Positions 1 to 10,371 of a stretch of DNA of 64,000 bases are shown piece by piece. The first letter of the stretch is position 1, and every line of letters begins with the position of its first letter. The position numbers were made by a program, and so were the translations under genes. The stretch comes from Streptomyces sp. ISL-100 (GTDB lineage: Bacteria > Actinomycetota > Actinomycetes > Streptomycetales > Streptomycetaceae): NCBI RefSeq assembly GCF_018614615.1, contig NZ_JAGGOK010000042.1:55890-119889 (forward strand). The letters run 5' to 3'. Under the pieces are notes generated by a model. That model did no database searches, was not told the origin of the DNA, and was given only the letters and a program-made list of their open reading frames with translations.

Positions 1-582
1 ACGGCCGCCGCCGCCGGAGGCCCGCTCGCCAAGGACGGCAAGGCGCTGACCTTGCGTTTCGTGCTCCCCTCGGGCCCCGGCTCGGAGTCGCTGCGTACCG
101 TCGGCGAAAAGATCGCGCGGATGCTGGAGCGCATCGGCGTACGCACGGACATCGTCAAGGTCTCCGACGACAGCTACTTCAAGGACCACGTGGCCTCCGG
201 CGACTACGACCTCGCCCTCTACTCCTGGCCCGCCACCGCCTACCCGGCCACCGACGCCCGCCCCATCTTCGCCAAACCGGAGCCGGCCGCCGACGGGTCG
301 CTGGTCGTCGAGCAGAACTACACGCGCGTCGGCACGGACCACATCGACCAGCTCTTCGACCAGGCCATGACGGAGCTGGACGAGAAAGCGGCCCGCGACC
401 TCGTGAAACGGGCCGACGCCCGGATCTGGGCAGCGGCCGGATCCATCCCGCTCTTCCAGCGCCCCGAGCTGGTAGCGGTCAAACCGGAGATCGTCAACGC
501 CGGCGCCTTCGGCTTCGCCGCCCCGCGCTATCAGGACATCGGCTTCAAGAAGGCAGAAAACGCCAAGGGGAAGAGGAACTAG
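1..582 (+). CDS. Family-5 extracellular substrate-binding protein, C-terminal part (LpqW/OppA-like)
   Basis: This open frame enters from the left edge without a start, so the gene is partial; about 193 C-terminal residues are visible. The segment reads like the C-terminal lobe of a peptide/nickel family-5 solute-binding protein: a repeated helix-strand pattern, the stretch DYDLALYSWPA typical of the second lobe, and a closing PLFQRPELVAV segment. In M. tuberculosis a protein of this fold, LpqW, lies beside typA and influences mannolipid synthesis, so an LpqW-like role is possible. A peptide-transport role is equally possible. No transporter genes for it are visible on this side. A strong hairpin follows the stop, so it is probably transcribed separately from typA. 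Confidence 0.75.
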   Translation, partial: TAAAAGGPLAKDGKALTLRFVLPSGPGSESLRTVGEKIARMLERIGVRTDIVKVSDDSYFKDHVASGDYDLALYSWPATAYPATDARPIFAKPEPAADGSLVVEQNYTRVGTDHIDQLFDQAMTELDEKAARDLVKRADARIWAAAGSIPLFQRPELVAVKPEIVNAGAFGFAAPRYQDIGFKKAENAKGKRN

Positions 583-905
583 CAGGTCGCAACCCTCAGG
601 ATTGGCTCAAGTCCCTTGCCCGCCGGTGCTCCCGGCGGGCAAGGTGCTGGGTGCCCCTTGACCCGGAGCGCGCTCAGCACCTCACCCCACACACGGCCCG
701 AGTACGGCCCGAATCTTCCCCCTCACACAGCTCCGCCGGACCCCCGGAGCCCTTGTGCGGGGCCGGTATCGATCGCCCGGGAAGCCCGCGCGGCTCACTC
801 CCCGTACCATGGGGGGTAGCCGTGGCGCGACCGCCCGGCGGGCGTATGAGGAAACGAACCGAATACGACGCCCGATCCCACGATCGAGAGAAGCGCAACT
901 CACCC
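583..905 (+). other. Intergenic region upstream of typA
   Basis: This 323-nt stretch holds the terminator of the preceding gene (614-644) and must contain the typA promoter. TTGACC at 658-663 resembles a -35 box, but no convincing -10 lies 16-19 nt downstream, so I do not call a promoter. Short open frames here show no coding bias. Confidence 0.5.
614..644 (+). terminator. Rho-independent-type hairpin after the partial binding protein
   Basis: Perfect 13-bp stem: CCTTGCCCGCCGG at 614-626 pairs with 632-644, with a 5-nt loop. It begins 32 nt after the stop codon at 582. No U-tract follows, as is usual in Streptomyces. Confidence 0.75.
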
Positions 906-2777
906 ATGCCCACGCGCCACGACATCCGTAACGTAGCCATCGTCGCCCACGTCGACCACGGCAAGACCACCCTGGTCGACGCCATGCTCAAGCAGGCAGG
1001 CGCCTTCGCCGCGCACGCCGCCGAGCACCTCGACGACCGCATGATGGACTCGAACGACCTGGAGCGTGAGAAGGGCATCACGATCCTGGCCAAGAACACG
1101 GCCGTCAAGTACCACCCCAAGGATGGCGGCGACGTCATCACGATCAACATCATCGACACCCCCGGCCACGCCGACTTCGGTGGTGAGGTCGAGCGCGGCC
1201 TGTCGATGGTCGACGCGGTCGTCCTGCTGGTCGACGCCTCCGAGGGCCCGCTGCCGCAGACGCGCTTCGTGCTCCGCAAGGCGCTTCAGGCCCGGATGCC
1301 CGTCATCCTGTGCATCAACAAGACGGACCGCCCCGACTCCCGGATCGACGAGGTCGTCAACGAGACGTACGACCTGTTCCTGGACCTGGACGCGGACGAG
1401 GAGCAGATCGAGTTCCCGATCGTCTACGCCTGCGCGCGTGACGGCGTCGCCTCGCTGACCAAGCCGGAGGACGGCACCGTCCCGGCGGACAGCACGAACC
1501 TCGAGCCGTTCTTCAACACGATCCTGTCGCACGTCCCGGCCCCCGAGTACGACGAGGCCGCCCCGCTCCAGGCGCACGTCACCAACCTGGACGCCGACAA
1601 CTTCCTCGGCCGTATCGCGCTGTGCCGCGTCGAGCAGGGCGAGCTGAAGAAGGGCCAGACCGTCACGTGGATCAAGCGTGACGGCACGATGTCCAACGTC
1701 CGCATCACCGAGCTGATGATGACCGAGGCGCTCACCCGCAAGCCGGCCGAGAAGGCGGGCCCGGGCGACATCTGCGCCGTCGCCGGATTCCCGGACATCA
1801 TGATCGGCGAGACCCTGGCCGACCCCGAGAACCCGATCGCGCTGCCGCTCATCACGGTCGACGAGCCGGCGATCTCCATGACCATCGGTACGAACACCTC
1901 GCCGCTGGTCGGCCAGGGCGGCAAGGGCCACAAGGTCACCGCCCGCCAGGTGAAGGACCGCCTCGACCGCGAGCTGATCGGTAACGTCTCGCTCCGCGTC
2001 CTGGACACCGAGCGCCCCGACGCCTGGGAGGTCCAGGGCCGCGGTGAGCTCGCGCTGGCCATCCTCGTCGAGCAGATGCGCCGTGAGGGCTTCGAGCTGA
2101 CGGTCGGCAAGCCCGTCGTCGTCACCAAGCAGGTCGACGGCAAGACGTACGAGCCGATCGAGCGCATGACGATCGACTCCCCCGAGGAGCACCTCGGCGC
2201 CATCACGCAGCTGATGGCGACCCGCAAGGGCCGCATGGAGACGATGACGAACCACGGTTCGGGCTGGATCCGCATGGAGTGGATCGTCCCGTCCCGCGGC
2301 CTCATCGGCTTCCGTACGGAATTCCTGACGCAGACCCGTGGTACGGGCATCGCGCACTCCATCTTCGAGGGCCACGAGCCGTGGTTCGGCGACCTGCGCA
2401 CCCGTAACAACGGCTCGCTGGTGGCCGACCGCGCGGGCAAGGTGACCCCCTTCGCGATGATCAACCTCCAGGAGCGCGGTGTCATCTTCCTGGAGGCCGG
2501 CACCGAGGTCTACGAGGGCATGATCGTTGGTGAGAACTCGCGCTCCGACGACATGGACGTGAACATCACCAAGGAGAAGAAGCTCACCAACATGCGCGCG
2601 GCTGCCGCGGACAACACGGAGAACGTGGTCCCGGCGCGCAAGCTCTCGCTCGAGCAGTCGCTGGAGTTCTGCCGCGACGACGAGTGCATCGAGGTGACCC
2701 CGGAGACCGTGCGTATCCGCAAGGTCGTCCTGGACCAGAAGGAGCGCGGCCGCACGGCTTCGCGCGCCAAGCGCTAA
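906..2777 (+). CDS. typA: Ribosome-binding translational GTPase TypA/BipA
   Basis: This 623-aa protein is full length for TypA/BipA, an EF-G-like GTPase that binds 70S ribosomes and is needed for ribosome assembly and stress adaptation. The G1 motif AHVDHGKT is at residues 14-21. DTPGH (G3) and NKTD (G4) are present. EF-G-like domains II, III and V and the TypA-specific C-terminal domain follow. The start ATG at 906 gives the conserved N-terminus MPTRHDIRNVAIVAHVDHGK; the same frame is open further upstream but those residues look non-coding. The Shine-Dalgarno is weak (GAGAGAAGCG). The gene is monocistronic, with a strong hairpin just downstream. Confidence 0.97.
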   Translation: MPTRHDIRNVAIVAHVDHGKTTLVDAMLKQAGAFAAHAAEHLDDRMMDSNDLEREKGITILAKNTAVKYHPKDGGDVITINIIDTPGHADFGGEVERGLSMVDAVVLLVDASEGPLPQTRFVLRKALQARMPVILCINKTDRPDSRIDEVVNETYDLFLDLDADEEQIEFPIVYACARDGVASLTKPEDGTVPADSTNLEPFFNTILSHVPAPEYDEAAPLQAHVTNLDADNFLGRIALCRVEQGELKKGQTVTWIKRDGTMSNVRITELMMTEALTRKPAEKAGPGDICAVAGFPDIMIGETLADPENPIALPLITVDEPAISMTIGTNTSPLVGQGGKGHKVTARQVKDRLDRELIGNVSLRVLDTERPDAWEVQGRGELALAILVEQMRREGFELTVGKPVVVTKQVDGKTYEPIERMTIDSPEEHLGAITQLMATRKGRMETMTNHGSGWIRMEWIVPSRGLIGFRTEFLTQTRGTGIAHSIFEGHEPWFGDLRTRNNGSLVADRAGKVTPFAMINLQERGVIFLEAGTEVYEGMIVGENSRSDDMDVNITKEKKLTNMRAAAADNTENVVPARKLSLEQSLEFCRDDECIEVTPETVRIRKVVLDQKERGRTASRAKR

Positions 2778-3241
2778 ACACTGGTGAGTCCGGCCCGAGG
2801 CCGGCTCCTGTCGCCCTCGCGGGCGACAGGAGCCGGCCTTCGGCATGTCAGAAACCTTTGCATCGGGCGCCTTTGCGGGTGACACTTGTGATCTTCCCCG
2901 TCAAGCGTTTTTAGCGAGAGATGCGTCCGGATATCGGGCATCGCTCTCCGGAAGCTGCGTTAACAGTCCGTTTCGCGGGCGTCTGTCTGTGCTCGCTTTG
3001 CCCGGATTTCGGGCAGGTGCGCCCGGTCGATGTTGTCAAACCGAGACCCTTTAAGTGTGGTTAACGGGTCGGGGTTACTTAATAGTTGGCTCCATTGAGC
3101 TCGGGTCAATGGGTCACGCACTGTGGGGAGTGCCGACTCACGAGCACACTCGGGGTACATGCGACTCATCGCCGTCAGGGGTGTCGGCGACTGTCTGCGT
3201 ACCCCTCTTGTAGTGATCAGTGGACTCATGAGGAGGAACCC
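2778..3241 (+). other. Promoter-bearing intergenic region of oligopeptide operon 1
   Basis: After the typA terminator about 400 nt remain before the operon 1 lipoprotein. The segment 3033-3085 is the most AT-rich part (TTGTCA at 3033-3038, TTAAGTG, TTACTTAATAG at 3075-3085) and is the best place for a promoter, but no -35/-10 pair has good spacing. A weak inverted repeat TCGCCG...CGGCGA lies near 3170-3190. AGGAGGAA at 3229-3236 is a strong ribosome-binding site for the gene at 3242. Confidence 0.45.
2800..2837 (+). terminator. typA terminator
   Basis: Perfect 16-bp stem (2800-2815 with 2822-2837), extendable by one G-C pair to leave a TCGC tetraloop. It begins 22 nt after the typA stop. Confidence 0.85.
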
Positions 3242-4861
3242 ATGCGCGGTGCCAAGAGCGCCAAGTGGGTCGCAGGTGCGATAGTCGTGGCTCTGTCGGC
3301 AACGGCGTGCGGTGGCTCGGACAGCGGCGACACGGATGCCACGGAAAAGGGCAAACCCGCCGGCTATGTCTCGATCGACATCGGCGAGCCGCAGAAGCCG
3401 CTGATTCCGGCCGACACGAACGAGTCGCTCGGCAGCTATGTCATCCAGTCGCTGTTCACGCAGCTGCTCGACTTCGACTCCAAGGGCGGCATCGTTTACA
3501 CGAACGCCGAGTCGATCGAGACCAAGGACTCGAAGACGTGGACCGTCAAGCTCAAGAAGGGCTGGAAGTTCCACAACGGCGAGGCTGTCACTTCCGAGTC
3601 GTACATCAACGCCTGGAACTGGTACGCCAACACCAAGAACAAGCAGCAGAACGCGTTCTGGTTCGAGGACATCAAGGGCTACGAGGACGTCCACCCGGCC
3701 AAGGGTGAGCCCAAGGGCGACAAGATGTCCGGCCTGAAGGCCGTGGACGACACCACGTTCACCATCGAGCTGTCGAAGCCCGTCCCGTACTTCGAGTACA
3801 AGCTCGGCTACACGACCTGGGCCCCGCTGCCCAAGTCCTTCTACGCCGACCCGAAGGCGTTCGGCCAGAAGCCTGTCGGCAACGGCCCCTACATCTTCGA
3901 GAAGTGGGACCACAAGAAGCTCATCCAGGTCAAGGCCAACCCTGACTACCAGGGCCCGAACAAGGCCCAGAACAAGGGTGTCCTCTTCAAGAACTACGCG
4001 ACCGTCGAGGCCGCGTACGCCGACCTCATCTCCGGCAACCTGGACATGATCCGCCAGGTCGGCCCGAAGGACCTGCCGAAGTACAAGCAGGACCTCGGCG
4101 ACCGCGCGATCGACCAGGAGTACGCGGCGATCCAGTCGATCGTCCCGACCTTCTACAGCAAGACCTTCAAGGACATCAACCCGAAGGTCCTGCAGGGTCT
4201 TTCGATGGCGATCGACCGCAAGACGATCACCGACACGGTTCTCAACAAGACGCGTACGCCCGCCACGAGCTTCACGCCCGTCGGTGTCCAGGGCAACCAG
4301 CAGCTCGACACGGACGTGTTCACGTTCGACCCGAAGAAGGCGAAGAAGCTCGTCACCGAGGGTGGCGGCGTCCCCGGCAACAAGGTGACGATCCAGTACA
4401 ACGCCGACGGTGGCCACAAGGAGTGGATCACCGCTGTCTGCGAGTCGATCCGTAACTCCACGGGTGTCGACTGCGTGCCGGACGCCAAGCCCGACTTCCA
4501 GACCGACCTGGAAGCCCGTGACAACGAGCAGGTCAAGGGCTTCTACCGCGGTGGCTGGGTGGCGGACTACCCGGTGAACGTGAACTTCATGCGCGAGCTG
4601 TACGGCACCACCGCCGAGGCGAACAACGGCAAGTTCTCCGACAAGGAGATCGACGCCGCGTTCAAGAAGGGCGACAACGCCAAGTCCCTGGAAGAGTCGG
4701 TCAAGCTCTACCAGGACGCCGAGAAGCTCCTGCTGGAAAAGATGCCTGCCATCCCGCTGTGGCAGTACCGCATCAACGGCGGCCACTCCAAGGCAGTCGA
4801 CAACGTCGAGGTTGACTTCCACGGTGACTTCGAGATCACCGGCGTGACCGTCAACAAGTAA
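3242..4861 (+). CDS. Oligopeptide ABC transporter substrate-binding lipoprotein (operon 1)
   Basis: This 539-aa family-5 solute-binding protein (OppA/DppA type) captures extracellular peptides and delivers them to the permease pair encoded downstream. The signal peptide is basic (MRGAKSAKW), then hydrophobic, and ends at SATAC with the lipidated Cys at residue 23. This predicts a membrane-anchored lipoprotein. The mature part has the family hallmarks VGNGPY near residue 215 and WVADYP near 440. ATG 3242 is chosen because it has AGGAGGAA at ideal spacing and opens the signal peptide; the frame is open further upstream. It heads a five-gene operon but is separated from the permeases by a 13-bp hairpin, which would raise its level relative to them. 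It is clearly paralogous to the lipoprotein at 12451. Confidence 0.93.
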   Translation: MRGAKSAKWVAGAIVVALSATACGGSDSGDTDATEKGKPAGYVSIDIGEPQKPLIPADTNESLGSYVIQSLFTQLLDFDSKGGIVYTNAESIETKDSKTWTVKLKKGWKFHNGEAVTSESYINAWNWYANTKNKQQNAFWFEDIKGYEDVHPAKGEPKGDKMSGLKAVDDTTFTIELSKPVPYFEYKLGYTTWAPLPKSFYADPKAFGQKPVGNGPYIFEKWDHKKLIQVKANPDYQGPNKAQNKGVLFKNYATVEAAYADLISGNLDMIRQVGPKDLPKYKQDLGDRAIDQEYAAIQSIVPTFYSKTFKDINPKVLQGLSMAIDRKTITDTVLNKTRTPATSFTPVGVQGNQQLDTDVFTFDPKKAKKLVTEGGGVPGNKVTIQYNADGGHKEWITAVCESIRNSTGVDCVPDAKPDFQTDLEARDNEQVKGFYRGGWVADYPVNVNFMRELYGTTAEANNGKFSDKEIDAAFKKGDNAKSLEESVKLYQDAEKLLLEKMPAIPLWQYRINGGHSKAVDNVEVDFHGDFEITGVTVNK

Positions 4862-4920
4862 TCCAGCCTGCGGGCCAACCCCACTCGGCCATTACCCGCC
4901 ACCGCATTGGCGGTAGGCCC

Positions 4921-4954
4921 GGGGGCCGCTCCCTGACCAAAGGGAGCGGCCCCC
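4921..4954 (+). terminator. Intercistronic attenuator between lipoprotein and permease genes
   Basis: Perfect 13-bp stem GGGGGCCGCTCCC at 4921-4933 with 4942-4954 and an 8-nt loop. It lies inside operon 1, after the lipoprotein gene and before the first permease. It probably acts as a partial terminator or 3' stabiliser giving excess binding protein. Confidence 0.75.
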
Positions 4955-4983
4955 GCGCCGCAGTTATCCACACGGAGGCAAAC

Positions 4984-5913
4984 ATGGGGCGTTATGTCGC
5001 GCGGCGACTGCTCCAGATGATCCCGGTCTTCATCGGGTCAACCTTGCTCGTCTTCGCCATGATGTACGCGCTGCCCGGCGATCCCGTGCGCGCACTCGCC
5101 GGCGAACAGACCGTTGACCCGGCACAGATCGCACAGATGAAGAAGGACCTCGGGCTCGATCTCCCCCTCTGGCACCAGTACCTGAACTACCTGGGCAACC
5201 TGTTCCAGGGCGACTTCGGTACCCAGATCGCCAGCGGCCGACCCGTCGCCGACCTCATCTCGGACGCATTCCCGATCACGATCCGACTGGCCCTGTTCGC
5301 CTTCACGTTCACCGTGCTCGTCGGCATCTCCATCGGCATCTTCGCCGGTCTCAAGGCCGACACGTTCCGGGACCGCGGGCTGCTCGTCCTGACGCTGCTC
5401 CTGATCTCGATCCCCTCGTTCGTACTGGGCTACCTGCTCCAGTACCTCTTCGCCTTCCAGCTGGGCTGGGTCGAGGCGAACGTCAGCGAAGCGGCACCCG
5501 CCGACGAACTGCTGCTGCCCGCAGTCGTCCTGGGCTCGCTGTCTCTCGCGTACGTCGCACGCCTCACCCGTACGTCGGTCGCCGAGAACCTCCGCTCCGA
5601 CTACATGCGCACGGCGGTCGCCAAGGGCCTGCCGAAGCGCCGCATCATCGGCGTGCACCTGATGCGCAACTCCCTGATCCCCGTGGTCACTTTCCTCGGC
5701 ACCGACCTCGGCGCCCTGCTCGGCGGCGCGGTCGTCACCGAGGGCATCTTCAACGTCAAGGGCGTCGGCAACCTCGTCTTCGACGCGCTGAGGCACCGCG
5801 AGGGCTCGACGGTCGTGGGAATCGTCACGCTGATCGTGGTCGTGTATCTCGTCGCCAGCCTGATCGTCGACCTGCTCTACGCGGTCCTGGACCCGAGGAT
5901 CCGTTATGCCTGA
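4984..5913 (+). CDS. Oligopeptide ABC transporter permease, OppB/DppB type (operon 1)
   Basis: This 309-aa inner-membrane permease pairs with the OppC-type subunit that follows to form the peptide channel. The N-terminal helix MGRYVARRLLQMIPVF is typical of the OppB_TM_N domain. About six membrane segments follow, and the EAA loop (AKGLPKRRIIGVHLMRNSLIPV) that contacts the ATPases is near residues 215-240. GGAGG lies 7 nt before the ATG. The gene overlaps the next by 8 nt (ATGCCTGA), implying translational coupling. Its counterpart at 14138 has the same start and junction. Confidence 0.94.
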   Translation: MGRYVARRLLQMIPVFIGSTLLVFAMMYALPGDPVRALAGEQTVDPAQIAQMKKDLGLDLPLWHQYLNYLGNLFQGDFGTQIASGRPVADLISDAFPITIRLALFAFTFTVLVGISIGIFAGLKADTFRDRGLLVLTLLLISIPSFVLGYLLQYLFAFQLGWVEANVSEAAPADELLLPAVVLGSLSLAYVARLTRTSVAENLRSDYMRTAVAKGLPKRRIIGVHLMRNSLIPVVTFLGTDLGALLGGAVVTEGIFNVKGVGNLVFDALRHREGSTVVGIVTLIVVVYLVASLIVDLLYAVLDPRIRYA

Positions 5914-6859
5914 GGCACTCGAAGCCACCGTCAAGGACGAGGCGCTGGCCGCGGCCGACGCCCAGGCCAAGGCCGCGAACGCGTCCAAGGCCGAGAAGCC
6001 GCGCAGCCTGTGGTCCGACGCCTGGCACGACCTGCGGCGCAACCCGCTGTTCGTGATCTCCGCGGTCCTCATCGTGCTGCTGCTCACCATGGCCATCGCG
6101 CCGGGCATGTTCACCAGTGCGGACCCGCGTTACGCGGACCTCGCCAAGCACTATCTCCAGAGGCCCAACTGGGGCAACGTCTTCGGGGAGGACTGGCTCG
6201 GATACGACGTCCAGGGCCGGTCCATCTACGCCCGCGTCATCTACGGCGCCCGCGCCTCGATCGCGGTCGGCGTCGTCGTGACGGTCCTCGTCACCCTGCT
6301 GGGCGGCGTGGTCGGCATGCTCGCCGGCTACTTCGGCGGCTGGATCGACACGCTCCTGTCACGCGTCACCGACATCTTCTTCGGCATTCCGTTCATCCTC
6401 GGTGCGATGGTCGTGCTGACCTCGTTCGAGGAGCGGAAGCTGTACGTCGTGATCCTGGCCCTCGCCTTCCTCGGCTGGACCCAGATCGCCCGTGTCGCGC
6501 GCGGCTCGGTCATCACCATCAAGCAGGCCGACTACGTGATGGCGGCGAAGGCGCTCGGCGCCTCCACGTCCCGCATCCTGCTCCGGCACATCCTCCCCAA
6601 CGCGGTGGCCCCGGTGATCGTGGTCGCCACCATCGCGCTCGGCGGTTACATCTCGGCCGAGGCCACGCTGTCCTTCCTGGGCATCGGTCTCGCCGAGCCG
6701 ACCGTCTCGTGGGGTGTCGACATCTCGTCGGGCGCCGAGCAGCTGCGCAACGCGCCGTATGTTCTGATCCTGCCGTCGATCATGGTGTCGATCACTGTCC
6801 TGGCCTTCATCATGCTCGGCGATGCAGTACGCAACGCCCTCGACCCCAAGCTGCGCTGA
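5906..6859 (+). CDS. Oligopeptide ABC transporter permease, OppC/DppC type (operon 1)
   Basis: This 317-aa protein is the second permease of operon 1. A cytoplasmic, Ala/Lys-rich N-terminus of about 35 residues leads into the OppC-specific segment RSLWSDAWHDLRRNPLFVIS and then the BPD transmembrane domain. The EAA loop is ALGASTSRILLRHILPNAV near residues 215-235, and SAEATLSFLGIGL follows. Its start ATG lies inside the end of the OppB gene (8-nt overlap). It is strongly similar to the permease at 15054, from which it differs mainly in the N-terminal tail. Confidence 0.94.
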   Translation: MPEALEATVKDEALAAADAQAKAANASKAEKPRSLWSDAWHDLRRNPLFVISAVLIVLLLTMAIAPGMFTSADPRYADLAKHYLQRPNWGNVFGEDWLGYDVQGRSIYARVIYGARASIAVGVVVTVLVTLLGGVVGMLAGYFGGWIDTLLSRVTDIFFGIPFILGAMVVLTSFEERKLYVVILALAFLGWTQIARVARGSVITIKQADYVMAAKALGASTSRILLRHILPNAVAPVIVVATIALGGYISAEATLSFLGIGLAEPTVSWGVDISSGAEQLRNAPYVLILPSIMVSITVLAFIMLGDAVRNALDPKLR

Positions 6860-6874
6860 GGGAGGCGTACGTAC

Positions 6875-7925
6875 ATGACCATCATCGACAAGACGGCGGA
6901 TGTTCCCGCCCCCCGAGGTTCGACGGAGAACAGCGGACCGCTGCTCGACGTACGTGACCTGCACGTGGAGTTCAAGACCCGCGACGGCATCGTCAAGGCC
7001 GTCAACGGCGTCAACTACAGCGTCGCCGCCGGCGAGACCCTCGCCGTCCTCGGCGAGTCCGGTTCCGGCAAGTCCGTGACGGCGCAGGCCATCATGGGCA
7101 TCCTCGACATGCCGCCCGGCCGCATCCCGCAGGGAGAGATCCTCTTCCGCGGCCAGGACATGCTGACCATGGGGTACGAGGAGCGGCGTAAGATCCGCGG
7201 CCAGAAGATCGCGATGATCTTCCAGGACGCGCTGTCGTCGCTGAACCCCGTGCTCACGGTCGGGTACCAGCTCGCGGAGATGTTCCGGGTCCACCAGGGT
7301 CTGTCCAAGAAGGACGCGAAGGCGAAGGCCATCGGCCTGATGGACCGGGTGCGCATCCCGGCGGCGAAGGAGCGGGTCAACGACTACCCGCACCAGTTCT
7401 CCGGCGGTATGCGTCAGCGCATCATGATCGCGATGGCGCTGGCCCTGGAGCCGGACCTGATCATCGCGGACGAGCCGACGACCGCGCTGGACGTGACGGT
7501 CCAGGCCCAGGTGATGGACCTGCTCGCGGAGCTTCAACGCGAGTACAACATGGGCCTGATCCTGATCACCCACGACCTGGGTGTGGTGGCCGATGTCGCG
7601 GACAAGATCGCGGTGATGTACGCCGGCCGGATCGTCGAGACGGCGCCGGTCCACGAGCTGTACAAGCGCCCGGCGCACCCGTACACCCGTGGCCTGCTGG
7701 ACTCGATCCCGCGCCTGGACCAGAAGGGCCAGGAGCTCTACGCGATCAAGGGCCTGCCGCCCAACCTGCTGAAGATTCCGTCCGGTTGCGCGTTCAACCC
7801 GCGCTGCCCGAAGGCGCAGGACATCTGCCGTACGGACGTCCCGGCGCTGGTGTCCGTGACCGAGCGGGACGGCGGCGAGCTGCCGGGCCGCGGCAGCGCG
7901 TGCCACTTCTGGAAGGAGCAGATCC

Positions 7926-7933
<8 letters not shown>
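6875..7933 (+). CDS. Oligopeptide ABC transporter ATPase, OppD type (operon 1)
   Basis: This 352-aa ATPase energises uptake as one half of the OppD/OppF nucleotide-binding pair. Walker A GESGSGKS is at residues 60-67, the signature FSGGMRQR is near 172, Walker B LIIADEP follows, and the H-loop is in THDLGVVADV. The C-terminal oligopeptide-binding-site extension has the cysteine-rich SGCAFNPRCP...DICR cluster seen in OppD/OppF (an Fe-S site in related DppD). GAGGGAGG lies upstream of ATG 6875. It overlaps the next gene by 8 nt (ATGGCTGA). Confidence 0.95.
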
Positions 7934-9080
<1,147 letters not shown>

Positions 9081-9101
9081 TCCTCCGCAGTGCGCACCTG
9101 A

Positions 9102-9136
9102 AAGGCGCCCCGGGCCGCTTTGGCCCGGGGCGCCTT
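9102..9136 (+). terminator. Bidirectional terminator between operon 1 and the convergent lipoprotein gene
   Basis: Perfect 15-bp stem (9102-9116 with 9122-9136) with loop GCTTT. Each arm ends with A or T residues, so it can serve both the plus-strand operon and the minus-strand gene ending at 9148. Confidence 0.85.
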
Positions 9137-9147
9137 CACGTATCCGA

Positions 9148-9831
9148 TCAGGTCTGTTTGATCTTGGCCGCCGGGGCGTCGGGGCCGCAGGACAGCCGGG
9201 CGGCTGTCAGCGCCGGCCTTCCCACCTTCGGGTTCCCTATCGGTTCGGAGCACTCGACGACGCCTGAGCCGTCGACGATCCAGCTTGTCGCGCGGCCCGC
9301 CACGCGCTCGCCGTCACCGCAGCTGTACTGGAAGTCGGCGGTGACCTGTCGCACCCAGGCGAAGTTCACGTAGGTCCCCGCGCCGTCGACGCTTGTGCTG
9401 TCCGCGTTCAGGTCCGGCGCGGACCGGCGGACATCGGCGAACGCGTAACCGTCGTCGTTGTCCGCGGCGTTCGTGTCTCCGATGTGAACGCCCAGCGAGC
9501 GGAGCGCGGCCTCGGCGTCGACCCGCGCCCCCTTCTCGAACGTGACGGCGACACGCGGAGTGTGGAGCGGCGCCAGCTTGTGCGTGAGCTTGCCGCCTCC
9601 CTTGCCGAGCTTCTGCTTCTCTGCGACACCGGTCAGGACGTCCCGCTTGTCGAGGTTGAACCATGCGTACGTGCCGTCCTCGCATGCCGTGGTCCCTGCG
9701 GAGACCGGTGCGGCGTCGGCCGCGCGGCTGCCCTTGCCGGTCGGCTCACCACCGTCGGACGTACAGGCAGCTGTGCCTGCGAGCAGCGCGGCAACGGCAC
9801 ATGCGGACAAGCAGGTCTGTCTGATCTTCAT
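9148..9831 (-). CDS. Putative secreted lipoprotein of unknown function
   Basis: This 227-aa protein starts with a lipoprotein signal peptide (MKIRQTCLSACAVAALLAGTAAC, Cys23) and a Gly/Ser/Asp linker. The exported domain has no family I recognise. Its features are CEDGTYAWFNLDKRDVLTG near the beginning, a Cys-Gly-Asp-Gly segment around 180 and a final CGPDAPA. The four mature-region cysteines could form disulfides. The start is set at 9831 because GGGGGAA lies at good spacing and the signal peptide begins there; the frame is open 17 codons further upstream. It lies alone between operon 1 and the toxin-antitoxin pair. Confidence 0.75.
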   Translation of the reverse strand: MKIRQTCLSACAVAALLAGTAACTSDGGEPTGKGSRAADAAPVSAGTTACEDGTYAWFNLDKRDVLTGVAEKQKLGKGGGKLTHKLAPLHTPRVAVTFEKGARVDAEAALRSLGVHIGDTNAADNDDGYAFADVRRSAPDLNADSTSVDGAGTYVNFAWVRQVTADFQYSCGDGERVAGRATSWIVDGSGVVECSEPIGNPKVGRPALTAARLSCGPDAPAAKIKQT

Positions 9832-9978
9832 GCTCGTTCCCCCGTAGTCAAAGAGCATTGGTGAGGCAAACCCACTGGTCAATGGGTGGAGACGACATTG
9901 CCCGCCTGGGCCCCGCCGGGCAAGCGACTTGAGCGAGTTCTGAGCTGCCTCACGGGCTTTCCGCTGGGGAGCCTGCGT

Positions 9979-10371
9979 TCAGTCGTCGAGGCGGTCGTCA
10001 TCGATGTCGACGGTGACGGTCCCCGGCGGGTAGTCGTCCTCCCGGTCGGTGAGGATGAGGTCGGTCTGAGGGCGCTGCGGGCTGGGCAGCGAGGCGTATA
10101 GGGCATGGCAGACGTCTGGTCCGCCCAGCCCGTCGCGCACCATGGTCGCGACTGCGACGGACGAGACTGTGTCGAGCGGTTCGATGTCGATGCCCGGCAG
10201 GGCGAGGGCACTCATGCCCGAGCCTGCGTCGGTGATTTCGGCCTGCATCAGGCAGAGGGCGGGCACGAGGAGATGCCGGAACGGGGAGGCGGCGGCATTG
10301 TCGGCGACACGAAGGAGTTTGCGGTGACCGCGGGCGATCGCCAGCACCGAGCTGGTGTCCAGGATGATCAC
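9979..10371 (-). CDS. PIN-domain ribonuclease toxin (VapC-like)
   Basis: This 130-aa protein has PIN-fold hallmarks: an N-terminal strand IILDTSSVLAIARG with Asp5, then acidic residues Glu45, Asp86 (GGPDVCHALYA) and Asp109 (ILTDRED). They are positioned like the Mg2+-binding acidic quartet of VapC nucleases. Such proteins cleave RNA when freed from their antitoxin. Its GTG start overlaps the antitoxin stop by 4 nt (GTGA), the usual coupled antitoxin-toxin layout. The C-terminal tail is Asp-rich. The assignment is by motif and context; overall similarity to well-studied VapC proteins looks low. Confidence 0.72.
   Translation of the reverse strand: MIILDTSSVLAIARGHRKLLRVADNAAASPFRHLLVPALCLMQAEITDAGSGMSALALPGIDIEPLDTVSSVAVATMVRDGLGGPDVCHALYASLPSPQRPQTDLILTDREDDYPPGTVTVDIDDDRLDD

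Noticed and set aside
900..2885. A 660-codon minus-strand frame covering typA
   Set aside because: It mirrors the typA third-position bias and yields a Val/Asp/Leu/Arg-rich sequence without domains.
3033..3061. A sigma-70-like promoter TTGTCA for operon 1
   Set aside because: No acceptable -10 sequence occurs at 16-19 nt spacing.
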